Origin: a bacterium
GTDB taxonomy: Bacteria > Latescibacterota > Latescibacteria > Latescibacterales > Latescibacteraceae
DNA length: 40,126 bases
Assembly (NCBI GenBank): GCA_021372535.1
Contig: JAJFUH010000107.1
Span: forward strand, 69,768-109,893
Reading direction: 5' to 3'
Part shown: piece after piece, positions 17,959-25,984 of the stretch
How positions within the stretch are numbered: the first letter of the stretch is position 1
Layout: each line of letters opens with the position of its first letter
Made by a program: the position numbers and the translations under genes
The notes under the pieces: generated by a model
The model's database searches: none
What the model saw: only the letters and a program-made list of their open reading frames with translations
Told to the model about the DNA's origin: nothing

Positions 17959-18978
17959 ATGAAACGGATTACCTGGACCGGGAACGACACGCTTGTCTAT
18001 ACCGAAGATGCCCCTCTTCCCGCACCACCGGGCAGAGAGGAAGTGCTCGTCAGGGTTACCGCTGTCGGACTCTGCGGTACCGACGTGCATATCGTCAGCG
18101 GCAGGACGCGGTTCACCGACCCGCCCCATGTGCTGGGGCACGAGATTGCCGGTGTAGTCGAAGAAACAGGCGACGCTGTGGAATGCCCGGCCGGAACACG
18201 GGTGACCATCGATTCCGTGGTGGGATGCGGTGAATGTGTGTTCTGCCACCGGGGAGCGACACAGTTCTGCCCCAATGGGTATGAAATCGGCCAGACGGTA
18301 ACCGGGGGAATGCAGGAGTTCATAACGGTTCCGGCGCGGAACGCGATTCCTGTTCCCGACGGTATCGGCGATGAGGTTGCCGCCATTCTCGATCCCGAAG
18401 TACTGGGCGCGCTGGTCAAGCCCGGAGTATGTGCAGGAGAGACTTTTCTGGTCATCGGCCCCGGTCCCGCGGGACTGATTGCCGTGCAGATCGGCAAAAT
18501 TCTGGGCGCCGGAACGACAATCCTCATGGGAACCCGTCCCGAACGTCTAAAGCTTGGCGCACAGCTCGGCGCCGATATCACTATCAACCCTGCTGTACAG
18601 AATCCCCGTGAAGTGGTGAATGATGTCACGAAAGGACGGGGCGCCGGTCTCGTGTTCGATGGAGCCGGGACATCTTCAAGCCTTGCATCGGCCCTCGATC
18701 TGGTATCGGTGCAGGGGCGTGTCGTGCTGTACGGTGTTCATGGCTCGCCGGTACCCACCGTGAATATCGATATAATCACACTGAAGGATTTAACCGTTTA
18801 CGGCGCTCTTTCGGATCGTGTAGGATGGGAACGTTTGTTTGGATGGCTCCTTGATGGCTCACTCGATCTCGCATCGATCATCACTCACCGGTTTCCGTTC
18901 AGCGAGGCTCAGCAGGCGTATGAATGTGTTCGTGACCGCCGCGACGGAGCTATTAAAGCGGTTCTTTTCCCGGCATGA
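17959..18978 (+). CDS. Zinc-dependent medium-chain alcohol/polyol dehydrogenase
   Basis: This 339-aa cytoplasmic protein belongs to the zinc MDR family of sorbitol, threonine and related dehydrogenases. Catalytic-zinc residues appear in GLCGTDVH (Cys39) and GHE (His61, Glu62). The structural-zinc loop has Cys90, Cys93, Cys96 and Cys104 in the normal spacing. The Rossmann motif is VIGPGPAGLIAVQ. It is coupled to the enolase-superfamily gene and is followed after 40 bp by the mutarotase-like gene. It probably oxidises a sugar or polyol in the same pathway as the putative dehydratase, using NAD(P). The specific substrate cannot be read. Confidence 0.92.
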   Translation: MKRITWTGNDTLVYTEDAPLPAPPGREEVLVRVTAVGLCGTDVHIVSGRTRFTDPPHVLGHEIAGVVEETGDAVECPAGTRVTIDSVVGCGECVFCHRGATQFCPNGYEIGQTVTGGMQEFITVPARNAIPVPDGIGDEVAAILDPEVLGALVKPGVCAGETFLVIGPGPAGLIAVQIGKILGAGTTILMGTRPERLKLGAQLGADITINPAVQNPREVVNDVTKGRGAGLVFDGAGTSSSLASALDLVSVQGRVVLYGVHGSPVPTVNIDIITLKDLTVYGALSDRVGWERLFGWLLDGSLDLASIITHRFPFSEAQQAYECVRDRRDGAIKAVLFPA

Positions 18979-19018
18979 TTTTCGGGACGTCGAGATTCAT
19001 CGGACAGGAAGGTGAAAC

Positions 19019-20017
19019 GTGGGACATATTATCGTTGAAACGGCATGGCAGTATCACGGATTGCAGGCAATCTGCATCGAGAATTCACTGTTGAGAATCG
19101 TAGTTCTCCCCGAGCTCGGCGGCAAGATATTCCGGCTCATCCATAAACCGTCCGATACCGGCATTCTCTGGCAGAATCCCCGTCTAATCCCGCGTCGGCT
19201 CCCCACAGGATCGCGGTTCGACGATCATTTTTACGGCGGATGGGACGAGCTCTTCCCCAATGACGAACCGACATCGGCAGCCGGTGAACCATACCCGGAT
19301 CACGGCGAGCTCTGGACGCTTCCCTGGCAGGCGGTAATAGAGGAAGAATCCGACGAGCAGGCGGTGCTGCACATGTGGTGTTACGGTTCGGTTACCACTG
19401 CCCGGCTGGATCGCTGGCTGACCGTAAAACGCGACAGCCCGTTGCTTACGTTCCGGTATGAACTTGTCAACATGAGCCATACCGGTCTCGATTTCCTCTG
19501 GAAACTTCACCCGGCGCTCAATATCTCCCCGTCGAGCCGTATCGATCTGCCGCCCTGTACGGTCATTCGGGGCGATCGGGAATTCAGCTTCTTGGTCGGG
19601 GAAGAACGCTTCCCCTGGCCGGTTTGCAGGGGAAAGGACGGTGACGACTGCGACCTGCGGTTCATGTTCGGCTCCGGGCGTCCGTTCAAAGAGTTTGTCT
19701 ACTGCATCGATTTGGAGAATGGCTGGTGCGCGATGACCGATTCTGAAAAGAGAGTGGGTTTCGGCATGCATTTTCCGAAGGAAATATTCACATCGGTCTG
19801 GCTGTTTATCACAGATGGCGGCTGGCGCGGTTATCGCACGGCCATTTTAGAACCCTGCACCGCCTATCCGTTTCTTCTCGACAAAGCCATCGAGCAGGGA
19901 ACCTGCGGTCATCTGAATCCCGGTGAAACGCTGAAATGCGAGGTTGAAGCCGTCGTATATGAGGGCCTCTCCGGTGTAAAAGGCATAGAATCCGGAGGAC
20001 AGGTCATCGGTATATGA
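19019..20017 (+). CDS. Aldose 1-epimerase-like (galactose mutarotase fold) protein
   Basis: The 332-aa protein uses a GTG start at 19019 preceded by AGGAAGGTG. No signal peptide is present. The N-terminal block (IVVLPELGGKIFRLIHK), the GGWDELFPND loop and the WKLHPALNIS segment with a conserved-looking His are typical of the beta-supersandwich found in mutarotases and DUF4432/DUF5107-like proteins. It could interconvert anomers of the sugar handled by neighbouring enzymes, or bind a sugar without catalysis. It follows the dehydrogenase by 40 bp and is probably the last gene of that transcription unit. The family is inferred by pattern, not by alignment. Confidence 0.72.
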   Translation: MGHIIVETAWQYHGLQAICIENSLLRIVVLPELGGKIFRLIHKPSDTGILWQNPRLIPRRLPTGSRFDDHFYGGWDELFPNDEPTSAAGEPYPDHGELWTLPWQAVIEEESDEQAVLHMWCYGSVTTARLDRWLTVKRDSPLLTFRYELVNMSHTGLDFLWKLHPALNISPSSRIDLPPCTVIRGDREFSFLVGEERFPWPVCRGKDGDDCDLRFMFGSGRPFKEFVYCIDLENGWCAMTDSEKRVGFGMHFPKEIFTSVWLFITDGGWRGYRTAILEPCTAYPFLLDKAIEQGTCGHLNPGETLKCEVEAVVYEGLSGVKGIESGGQVIGI

Positions 20018-20061
20018 AATACCGGTGATTGTTCCTGATCCGGCCTGTAAAAAATTATGTG

Positions 20062-20203
20062 GAACGCGGATTTTCGCGGATTTGTTTTATATCTTATTTT
20101 TATTGTGAAAGAATTATAATTACTAAAGATAGTATATACAATTTGTTATATCTATTTGTGCCTTTGTGTCTTTGTGGTTAAATATTTTTCATGAATGATC
20201 CGG
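20062..20203 (+). repeat. Dispersed intergenic repeat, diverged copy without the central palindrome
   Basis: The left module (AACGCGGATTTTCGCGGATT, about 20064-20083) and the right module starting TTGTGCCTTTGTGTCTTTG (about 20157-20203) match the ends of the composite repeat at 32189-32325. The middle is AT-rich and unrelated. It fills most of the 261-bp spacer before the SSS symporter. Confidence 0.65.
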
Positions 20204-20278
20204 GCTGAAAATCGGACTGTTTTCTGAAGACACAGTGCATCACCGGCATCCCGCATGAACGGCGAATGAGGGAATTAT

Positions 20279-21871
20279 ATGTTTGCAATCGGCGCCATGG
20301 ATTTTATCATCTTCGCGCTGTACATTGTCGCTGTGCTCCTTATCGGTTTTTTTGCGGGACGTAACAAGGGAGCACAGGCGGAGGGATTTTTTCTTGCCAG
20401 AGGGCGTCTTCCGTGGTACGCCGTCGGTTTCGCCATGGTTGCAACATCCATCAGCACCGAACAGTTCATCGGGGCTTCGGCAAAGGCATACGAAGTCGGT
20501 CTCGCGGTCATCCACTGGGAATGGGGAGTATTCCCCTCCTTCGCCCTGCTGATGGTCGTTTTCATGCCGCTCTATTTCCGGCGGCGCATCATGACCATCC
20601 CCGAGTACCTCGAACGAAGATTCAGCCCCCTTGCACGGTCTATCTTTTCGGCAATGACACTGGCGAGTTATTTCATCATCAATCTTGCAGGTGTGCTCTT
20701 TTCCGGCGGATACCTGATGCACCAGGTGTTTGGATTTCCGGTGGTTACTTGCATCTGGCTTCTGGCTGTATTGACCGGTCTATATACGGTCTATGGCGGC
20801 ATGTCGTCTGTGGCATGGACGGAAACACTTCAGAGCGTTCTGCTCATTGTCGGCGGGCTTTTCATCACGGTGACGGGATTGATGCACATCCCCGGCGGAT
20901 TCATGGAAGCGGTCGGCACCGGCGAACGTGCCCACCTGTTTCTGCCGATCGATCATCCCGAACTGCCCTGGACTGCTATCCTCGTCCTCATGTTCTCCAC
21001 GAATGTCTGGTATGCCTGCACCAACCAGTTCTATATCCAGATGTGTCTGGGTGCGAAAAACGAATGGAACGCCCGCATGGGAGTGGTATTCGCCACCTTC
21101 CTCGGTATTCTGCTGGGGCTGGCAATCGAGTTCACGGGCATCGTGGGATACCGTCTTGCGCAGATCGGCGCAATGCCCGTTCCACCCGAGCCGAATGCTG
21201 TCTATCCCTATCTTGTCCGTTACATGGTTCCCGCCGGATTACGTGGCATCGTATACGCCGGTGTTTTCGCGGCCATCATGTCCACTATCAGCGCCCTCGT
21301 TCATTCGATTGCGACTCTCTTCTCGATCGACTTTTACCGTGTGTACTTCAGGCCCGATGCCTCGGATCGCCACCTCGTGACCGTGGGCCGTGCAACCGGA
21401 GGTATTCTGCTTGCGGCTGCGGCGCTGTGGGCTCCGGTTGTCGGAACATTCCCCACCATTTTCGATTATTTCCAGCAGAGCTGGGCGGTCATGGCGGCGC
21501 CTTTCGCGGTGATATTTACAACCGGCGCGCTCTGGAAACGGGCGACAAACCGCGGGGCAATCGTGACCATGCTTCTCGGAATGGTGCTCATTCCTCTGAC
21601 ATTCTGGCTCGAAAAGCGGATTCTCCCCGGATTCAATTTTTTCAATCTCGTCGGCATCGAATTTTTCCTGCTGCTCGGAGTGATGATTGCCGTAAGCCTC
21701 TTTTCATCGACACCTGACAGCGAACAGGTGCGCACGGCTGTATGGACACGCGATCTTGCTAATCTCCCTCCCGAAGAATGTCCGAAACCCTATTCCTGGT
21801 ACAAAAATTTCTGGCTCTGGTGGGGAATATCCGTGGCATGTATGATTACGCTCTACATCATATTCTGGTAG
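20279..21871 (+). CDS. SSS-family sodium/solute symporter (SGLT-like)
   Basis: The 530-aa inner-membrane protein shows about 13-14 hydrophobic spans and the SSS signature pattern: SISTEQFIGASAKAYEVGL in the first repeat, YTVYGGMSSVAWTETLQ, and IVYAGVFAAIMSTISALVHS, where Ser/Thr residues form the sodium site. The QFIGAS and NQFYIQ segments resemble sugar-transporting members. GAGGGAA lies 5 bp before the ATG. Its position between mutarotase-like and Gfo/Idh genes points to uptake of a sugar or sugar acid released by the secreted glycosidases. The substrate is inference only. Confidence 0.93.
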   Translation: MFAIGAMDFIIFALYIVAVLLIGFFAGRNKGAQAEGFFLARGRLPWYAVGFAMVATSISTEQFIGASAKAYEVGLAVIHWEWGVFPSFALLMVVFMPLYFRRRIMTIPEYLERRFSPLARSIFSAMTLASYFIINLAGVLFSGGYLMHQVFGFPVVTCIWLLAVLTGLYTVYGGMSSVAWTETLQSVLLIVGGLFITVTGLMHIPGGFMEAVGTGERAHLFLPIDHPELPWTAILVLMFSTNVWYACTNQFYIQMCLGAKNEWNARMGVVFATFLGILLGLAIEFTGIVGYRLAQIGAMPVPPEPNAVYPYLVRYMVPAGLRGIVYAGVFAAIMSTISALVHSIATLFSIDFYRVYFRPDASDRHLVTVGRATGGILLAAAALWAPVVGTFPTIFDYFQQSWAVMAAPFAVIFTTGALWKRATNRGAIVTMLLGMVLIPLTFWLEKRILPGFNFFNLVGIEFFLLLGVMIAVSLFSSTPDSEQVRTAVWTRDLANLPPEECPKPYSWYKNFWLWWGISVACMITLYIIFW

Positions 21872-22031
21872 ATGTCTATTTTTGAATGATTTCCAGTAAG
21901 CCGTAGCTTCTTCGGATACGAAAAGCGTTTGGGATCGGTTATTTCAAAATATTCCGTGCAATTCTGTCTGCCGGATGAATCGAACCATTGGTTTTTATCA
22001 AACATAAACTGTCGGGGATCGGAGTTGCCAT

Positions 22032-23426
22032 ATGAATCGGAGAAACTTTGTCAAGTACATCGCTGCGGGGAGTCTGGCGACCGGGGCTGCGCCGCTGCTC
22101 TGGGGAAATCAGAAACAATGGCGGGGAGCCAATGACCGTATACGTGTCGCCGTTATCGGAATTCACGGGATGGGACAGAATCACATTCTGGAATACTCGA
22201 AACTCGAAAATGTGGAAGTTGCGGCTCTCTGTGATGTGGATGAAAACCTGTTTGAAGAGCGGATTAAGAAACTGTTTACCGATCGGGGATTGAAAAGACC
22301 GCAGACATATGGGGATATCCGTAAACTGCTCGAGGACAAGACCATCGATGCGGTTTCCGTTGTCACGCCCAATCACTGGCATGCGCTGGCTGCTATCTGG
22401 GCCATGCAGGCAGGGAAGCATGTGAGTGTCGAAAAACCGTGCTGTTACAACATTTTCGAGGGTAAAAAACTCGTCGAAGCCGCTCAAAAATACAAGATGG
22501 TCTGTCAGGACGGCGCCGAACAGCGAAGCAATCCCTGCGCCCGGACAGCGGTCGAGTTTTTACGAAAAGGCGGAATAGGCGAGGTCTATATGGCCAAGGG
22601 AATGTGCTATAAATGGCGTGATACCATCGGGAAATACCCCGATGGGCCAGTCGAACCATATACGAAAGAATACCTCGGTAAAGTCCATTACGATCTGTGG
22701 ATCGGCCCCGCTCCCGAACGGCCTTTCAACCGCAATCGGTTCCACTATAACTGGCATTGGAACTGGGAATACGGGAACGGGGATATCGGCAATCAGGGGC
22801 CTCATGAAATGGATATTGCGCGCTGGGGACTCGGGGTCACTCTGCCGACGAAAGTTACTTCCATGGGCGGCCATTTCATGTTTGACGATGCACAGAACAC
22901 GCCCAATGCCATTGTGGCGCTGTTCGAGTTTCCTTCCCAGGAAGGCGGCGGCGATAAAAAGAAAATGCTCCAGTTCGAGGTCCGTCACTGGAATACCAAC
23001 GACGAAGGCGATATCCGGAAGCAGGCAAACCAGAACAAGGATAACACACAGGGATATATGATGAGCGATGTGAATGTCATCGGGAACATTTTTTATGGGT
23101 CTGAAGGTTACATGGTCAAAACGGTCGACCGGTGGTGGACATTTATGGGGAAAAAACAGGAACCCGGTCCCTCCGGCGGCGGCATCGGCAATCATTACCA
23201 GAATTTCATCGATGCTGTTCGGGCAAACGATCCGGGTATTCTGACCGCGCCGATCATAGAAGGCTATCATACCTGTTCGCTCGTTCATCTTGCGAACACG
23301 TCCTACAGGCTGGGACGATCCCTGGTTTATGATCCGGTCAATGAACGCTATGTCGGTGACAAAGAAGCGGATGCGATGATGAGTCGTGATTATCGGAAGC
23401 CGTTTTATGTGCCCGATAAAGTGTAA
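22032..23426 (+). CDS. Tat-exported Gfo/Idh/MocA-family oxidoreductase
   Basis: The 464-aa protein starts MNRRNFVKYIAAGS, a good twin-arginine signal, so it is probably exported folded with its nucleotide bound. The Rossmann start is VAVIGIHGMGQNH (39-51), followed by ALCDVD, VVTPNHWHALAAIWAM and the family EKP motif in VSVEKPCC. The C-terminal domain carries DIGNQGPHEMDIARWGLG, the usual His-containing motif of bacterial members. Family members oxidise or epimerise sugars, and some (GH109-like) cleave glycosides by an NAD-dependent route. Here it likely acts on a sugar in the periplasm beside the SSS symporter and GH2 enzyme. The reaction cannot be fixed from sequence. Confidence 0.92.
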   Translation: MNRRNFVKYIAAGSLATGAAPLLWGNQKQWRGANDRIRVAVIGIHGMGQNHILEYSKLENVEVAALCDVDENLFEERIKKLFTDRGLKRPQTYGDIRKLLEDKTIDAVSVVTPNHWHALAAIWAMQAGKHVSVEKPCCYNIFEGKKLVEAAQKYKMVCQDGAEQRSNPCARTAVEFLRKGGIGEVYMAKGMCYKWRDTIGKYPDGPVEPYTKEYLGKVHYDLWIGPAPERPFNRNRFHYNWHWNWEYGNGDIGNQGPHEMDIARWGLGVTLPTKVTSMGGHFMFDDAQNTPNAIVALFEFPSQEGGGDKKKMLQFEVRHWNTNDEGDIRKQANQNKDNTQGYMMSDVNVIGNIFYGSEGYMVKTVDRWWTFMGKKQEPGPSGGGIGNHYQNFIDAVRANDPGILTAPIIEGYHTCSLVHLANTSYRLGRSLVYDPVNERYVGDKEADAMMSRDYRKPFYVPDKV

Positions 23427-23633
23427 GCAGTGCAGGGCGGTAAAGAATATTTACTATATTTATACTGGATAGCGTTTATAAAGACCTTTACGATTTACGA
23501 AGTACGGTTTTATCCCCGGGTAGATCGGGGATCGATTTTCTGATGACGCTCTAATTTCCATACTGAATTGTGGTGTAATATATTGATTATAAATAGATAT
23601 AGAACATAGACACCAATGGTTTTTTATCCCGTT

Positions 23634-23754
23634 GAAAAGCCCCCTGTTCACAACCGGTTTTCGGAAAAAGAATGGGTGCTGTCCGAGCGAGCCGAAGGCT
23701 CGTGAGTTCACACATTCCCGAAAAACGGGAAATGAACAGGGATAAAGGCTTTTC
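23634..23754. repeat. Long imperfect inverted repeat inside the 405-bp element
   Basis: Three paired blocks nest in order: GAAAAGCC (23634-23641) with GGCTTTTC (23747-23754), CCCTGTTCA (23642-23650) with TGAACAGGG (23733-23741), and CCGGTTTTCGG (23654-23664) with CCGAAAAACGG (23718-23728, one mismatch). The centre holds a separate small hairpin, CGAGCC-GAA-GGCTCG (23688-23702). This would form a branched cruciform or a structured RNA. Confidence 0.7.
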
Positions 23755-23773
23755 ACGGGCGCCTTTTCCTTGG

Positions 23774-23807
23774 GATACTTTCCTTTGGGCGCGCAAAGGA
23801 AAGTATC
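23774..23807. repeat. Perfect 14-bp-stem hairpin
   Basis: GATACTTTCCTTTG (23774-23787) and its exact complement (23794-23807) flank a 6-nt GGCGCG loop. No T run follows on the plus strand, so it does not look like a simple terminator. Confidence 0.8.
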
Positions 23808-23839
23808 ATATTATAAGGGATTCATATAATAGGGCGTGT

Positions 23840-23867
23840 TTGTTGGAGCCTGAAGAACCTCTATAAT
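23840..23867 (+). promoter_or_regulatory. Possible promoter for the GH2 gene inside the element's right end
   Basis: TTGTTG (23840-23845), 16-bp spacer, perfect TATAAT (23862-23867). Transcription would start near 23874, about 113 bp before the GH2 start. The -35 matches only the TTG half. Confidence 0.38.
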
Positions 23868-23986
23868 TCGTAAATCGTACTTCGTAAATCGTACATTATT
23901 TACATCGAAATGTAGCTCATAGAATTCACCTTCGTATGATTCTGCGCCAGAAAAAAATTTACGGAACATACTGAAAGGAAATTGCC

Positions 23987-25876
23987 ATGATGAGACGTTT
24001 GATTTCACCCGGTAACCGGATAATCACCGCTGGTGTCATTCTGCTGCTCCTGAACGTGCTCGCCGTGGGCTGCCGTAAACCGGCCGACACGAAAATTCCC
24101 GGTAAGCCGGCAAAACTTCTCTCTGTACGTAAAATCGTTGTTCTGAATGACAACTGGCATTTCCAGATCGATGTCAACGACATCGGTGAACAGGAACGCT
24201 GGTATGCCGGGGATTTCGACAGGAATGCATGGACTCCCGTAACCGTTCCGGGTGCATGGGATTGCTACGATGAGGCCCTGTGGGGTTACGAGGGCATCGG
24301 CTGGTACGCGACGACGATCGATCTGGGAGATTTCGATGCCGATAAGCGTACGGAGCTCATTTTCAACCGGGTCATGTATTACAGCAGGGTATGGATCGAC
24401 GGCGAATACATCGGTGAAAACATCGGCGGCTATCTTCCGTTCTCGTTCGATGTGACCGATCACCTTCAGCCCGGCAAAACCAGTACCCTTGTGCTCAGGG
24501 TAGACAACCGGCCGAGAATAGAATGGCTTCCCGCGGCGAAACGGATCGAATGGATGCAGTACGGCGGGATTCTGCAGCCGGTGAGGCTTGTCGGAACATC
24601 GAAAACCCGTATCGCCGATCTGGCGGTCACTGCGGTACCCGATAAAGGCGGCGCAAACGTTTCCTGTACCGTTGAGATTTCGAATACGGCCGACACGGAT
24701 AACGAGCTCGTCCTTTCCGTGGAAATCGAGGGTGTCACCGGTCAGGCGGACACCACCGTGAATGTTCACACCGGACCCGGCGAAACCACGAAAGTCCCCG
24801 TCGAAATCTCGATCGAAAAAGCCGAAGCATGGTCTCCCGATTCCCCGGTGTTGTATACCGTTACTGCCAGCCTGACACACAATGGGGACATCATCGACAC
24901 CGTTTCAGACCGGTTCGGGATAAGAGCCGTAACTACGAACGGCACCGATATTCTCCTCAACGGAATCCCTGTCACCATCAAGGGAGTCAACCGTTACGAC
25001 GATTACGACAGGATGGGCCCCGTTGTTCCCACGGATGTCTTACGCCGGGAGCTGAAACTCATGAAACAGGTCGGGATCAACACCATCCGCGTTCACTATC
25101 CCCAGTCGCCCGATCTGTTATCGCTGTACGACGAGTACGGATTCATGATGATAGAAGAAGTTCCGATCAACTGGTGGGGTCAGGACTGGTGGGGCAGGGA
25201 CGGGGTGAATCAGAGCCTCGAAATCCTCGATCAGGCGAAACCTGTGCTGAGAAAAATGGTCGCGCGCGACAAGAATCACCCCTGCGTTATCATCTGGAGC
25301 ATGGCGAACGAAAGTAAAACGAACAATGACATCGGTATAACCGTGATGCGTGAGCTGATCCGTCTGGCGAAGTCGCTCGACAAAACCCGTCTCGTCACGT
25401 TCGTTGCCAATGGGGATCCACGGGAACATCGCGCGTTCGATGAGGCGGATATCGTCTGTTTCAACAAGTACTATGGAATTTTCGAGGGCCAGTTATGCCG
25501 TCACACCGCCCAGATCGATTCGTTTGCATACCAGCCGACTGTCAATATCCTGACGCTCATGCGGAGCTATTTCGGTAATAAGCCGATCGTCATTACCGAA
25601 TTCGGCGCCCGCGGTATCAGAACCATTCACGGTGATGTCTACTATTCGGAAGATTTTCAGGCTGCCTATATATCGAGAATATGGGATGCGATCCGGAGTG
25701 TTCATGGGATTTCGGGAGGCGTGCTCTGGTGCTGGGCCGATTATTATCACCGCAGAGATTTCTTCGACTATGCTGTTTTCGGCCCCTATGGTGTCGTGAG
25801 CGTTGACCGCAAACCCAAGTTTTCGCTCGATACGCTTGCACGGATGTACGGAGGTACTTTATCCGATAAGAAATAA
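23987..25876 (+). CDS. Glycoside hydrolase family 2 lipoprotein
   Basis: The 629-aa protein has a lipoprotein signal with lipobox LAVGC (Cys29). Domains follow GH2 order: a sugar-binding jelly roll (about 50-205; WTPVTVPGAWDCYDEALWG, GYLPFSFDVTDHL), an immunoglobulin-like sandwich (about 206-315) and a TIM barrel from 316. The acid/base Glu442 lies in WSMANES and the nucleophile Glu538 in VITEFGARG, both in the expected contexts, so it should be active. It probably removes beta-linked galactosyl, glucuronyl or mannosyl residues at the membrane surface. AAAGGAAA precedes the ATG. It closes the plus-strand carbohydrate block and faces the convergent DoxX-fusion gene. Confidence 0.93.
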   Translation: MMRRLISPGNRIITAGVILLLLNVLAVGCRKPADTKIPGKPAKLLSVRKIVVLNDNWHFQIDVNDIGEQERWYAGDFDRNAWTPVTVPGAWDCYDEALWGYEGIGWYATTIDLGDFDADKRTELIFNRVMYYSRVWIDGEYIGENIGGYLPFSFDVTDHLQPGKTSTLVLRVDNRPRIEWLPAAKRIEWMQYGGILQPVRLVGTSKTRIADLAVTAVPDKGGANVSCTVEISNTADTDNELVLSVEIEGVTGQADTTVNVHTGPGETTKVPVEISIEKAEAWSPDSPVLYTVTASLTHNGDIIDTVSDRFGIRAVTTNGTDILLNGIPVTIKGVNRYDDYDRMGPVVPTDVLRRELKLMKQVGINTIRVHYPQSPDLLSLYDEYGFMMIEEVPINWWGQDWWGRDGVNQSLEILDQAKPVLRKMVARDKNHPCVIIWSMANESKTNNDIGITVMRELIRLAKSLDKTRLVTFVANGDPREHRAFDEADIVCFNKYYGIFEGQLCRHTAQIDSFAYQPTVNILTLMRSYFGNKPIVITEFGARGIRTIHGDVYYSEDFQAAYISRIWDAIRSVHGISGGVLWCWADYYHRRDFFDYAVFGPYGVVSVDRKPKFSLDTLARMYGGTLSDKK

Positions 25877-25984
25877 CACATCCGTCATGAGAGAAGTTCC
25901 GCCATTTGCGGACAGCTTTCATGGTCACAGAAATATCGGCAGCCGGGCTGTTCGATATATATGGTAATACTCGGATAAACATGC

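Larger units (their letters stand above)
23489..23893. mobile_element. 405-bp element with 18-bp perfect terminal inverted repeats (MITE-like)
   Basis: TACGATTTACGAAGTACG at 23489-23506 is the exact reverse complement of 23876-23893. The right end is doubled: TTCGTAAATCGTAC occurs in tandem at 23867-23880 and 23881-23894. The interior has no credible gene but holds a large nested inverted repeat and a 14-bp-stem hairpin. I see no obvious target-site duplication. It occupies most of the 560-bp spacer between the Gfo/Idh and GH2 genes; the remaining edges (23427-23488, 23894-23986) show nothing but the GH2 ribosome site. The MITE label is an inference from structure. Confidence 0.55.

Noticed and set aside
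20413-21717. 434-codon open frame in the plus strand
   Set aside because: It lies wholly inside the SSS symporter in another frame, with Arg/His-rich, non-membrane composition and no ribosome site.
23587-23796. Small open frames in the Gfo/Idh-GH2 spacer
   Set aside because: They run through the inverted repeats, lack ribosome sites and encode only the repeat sequence.
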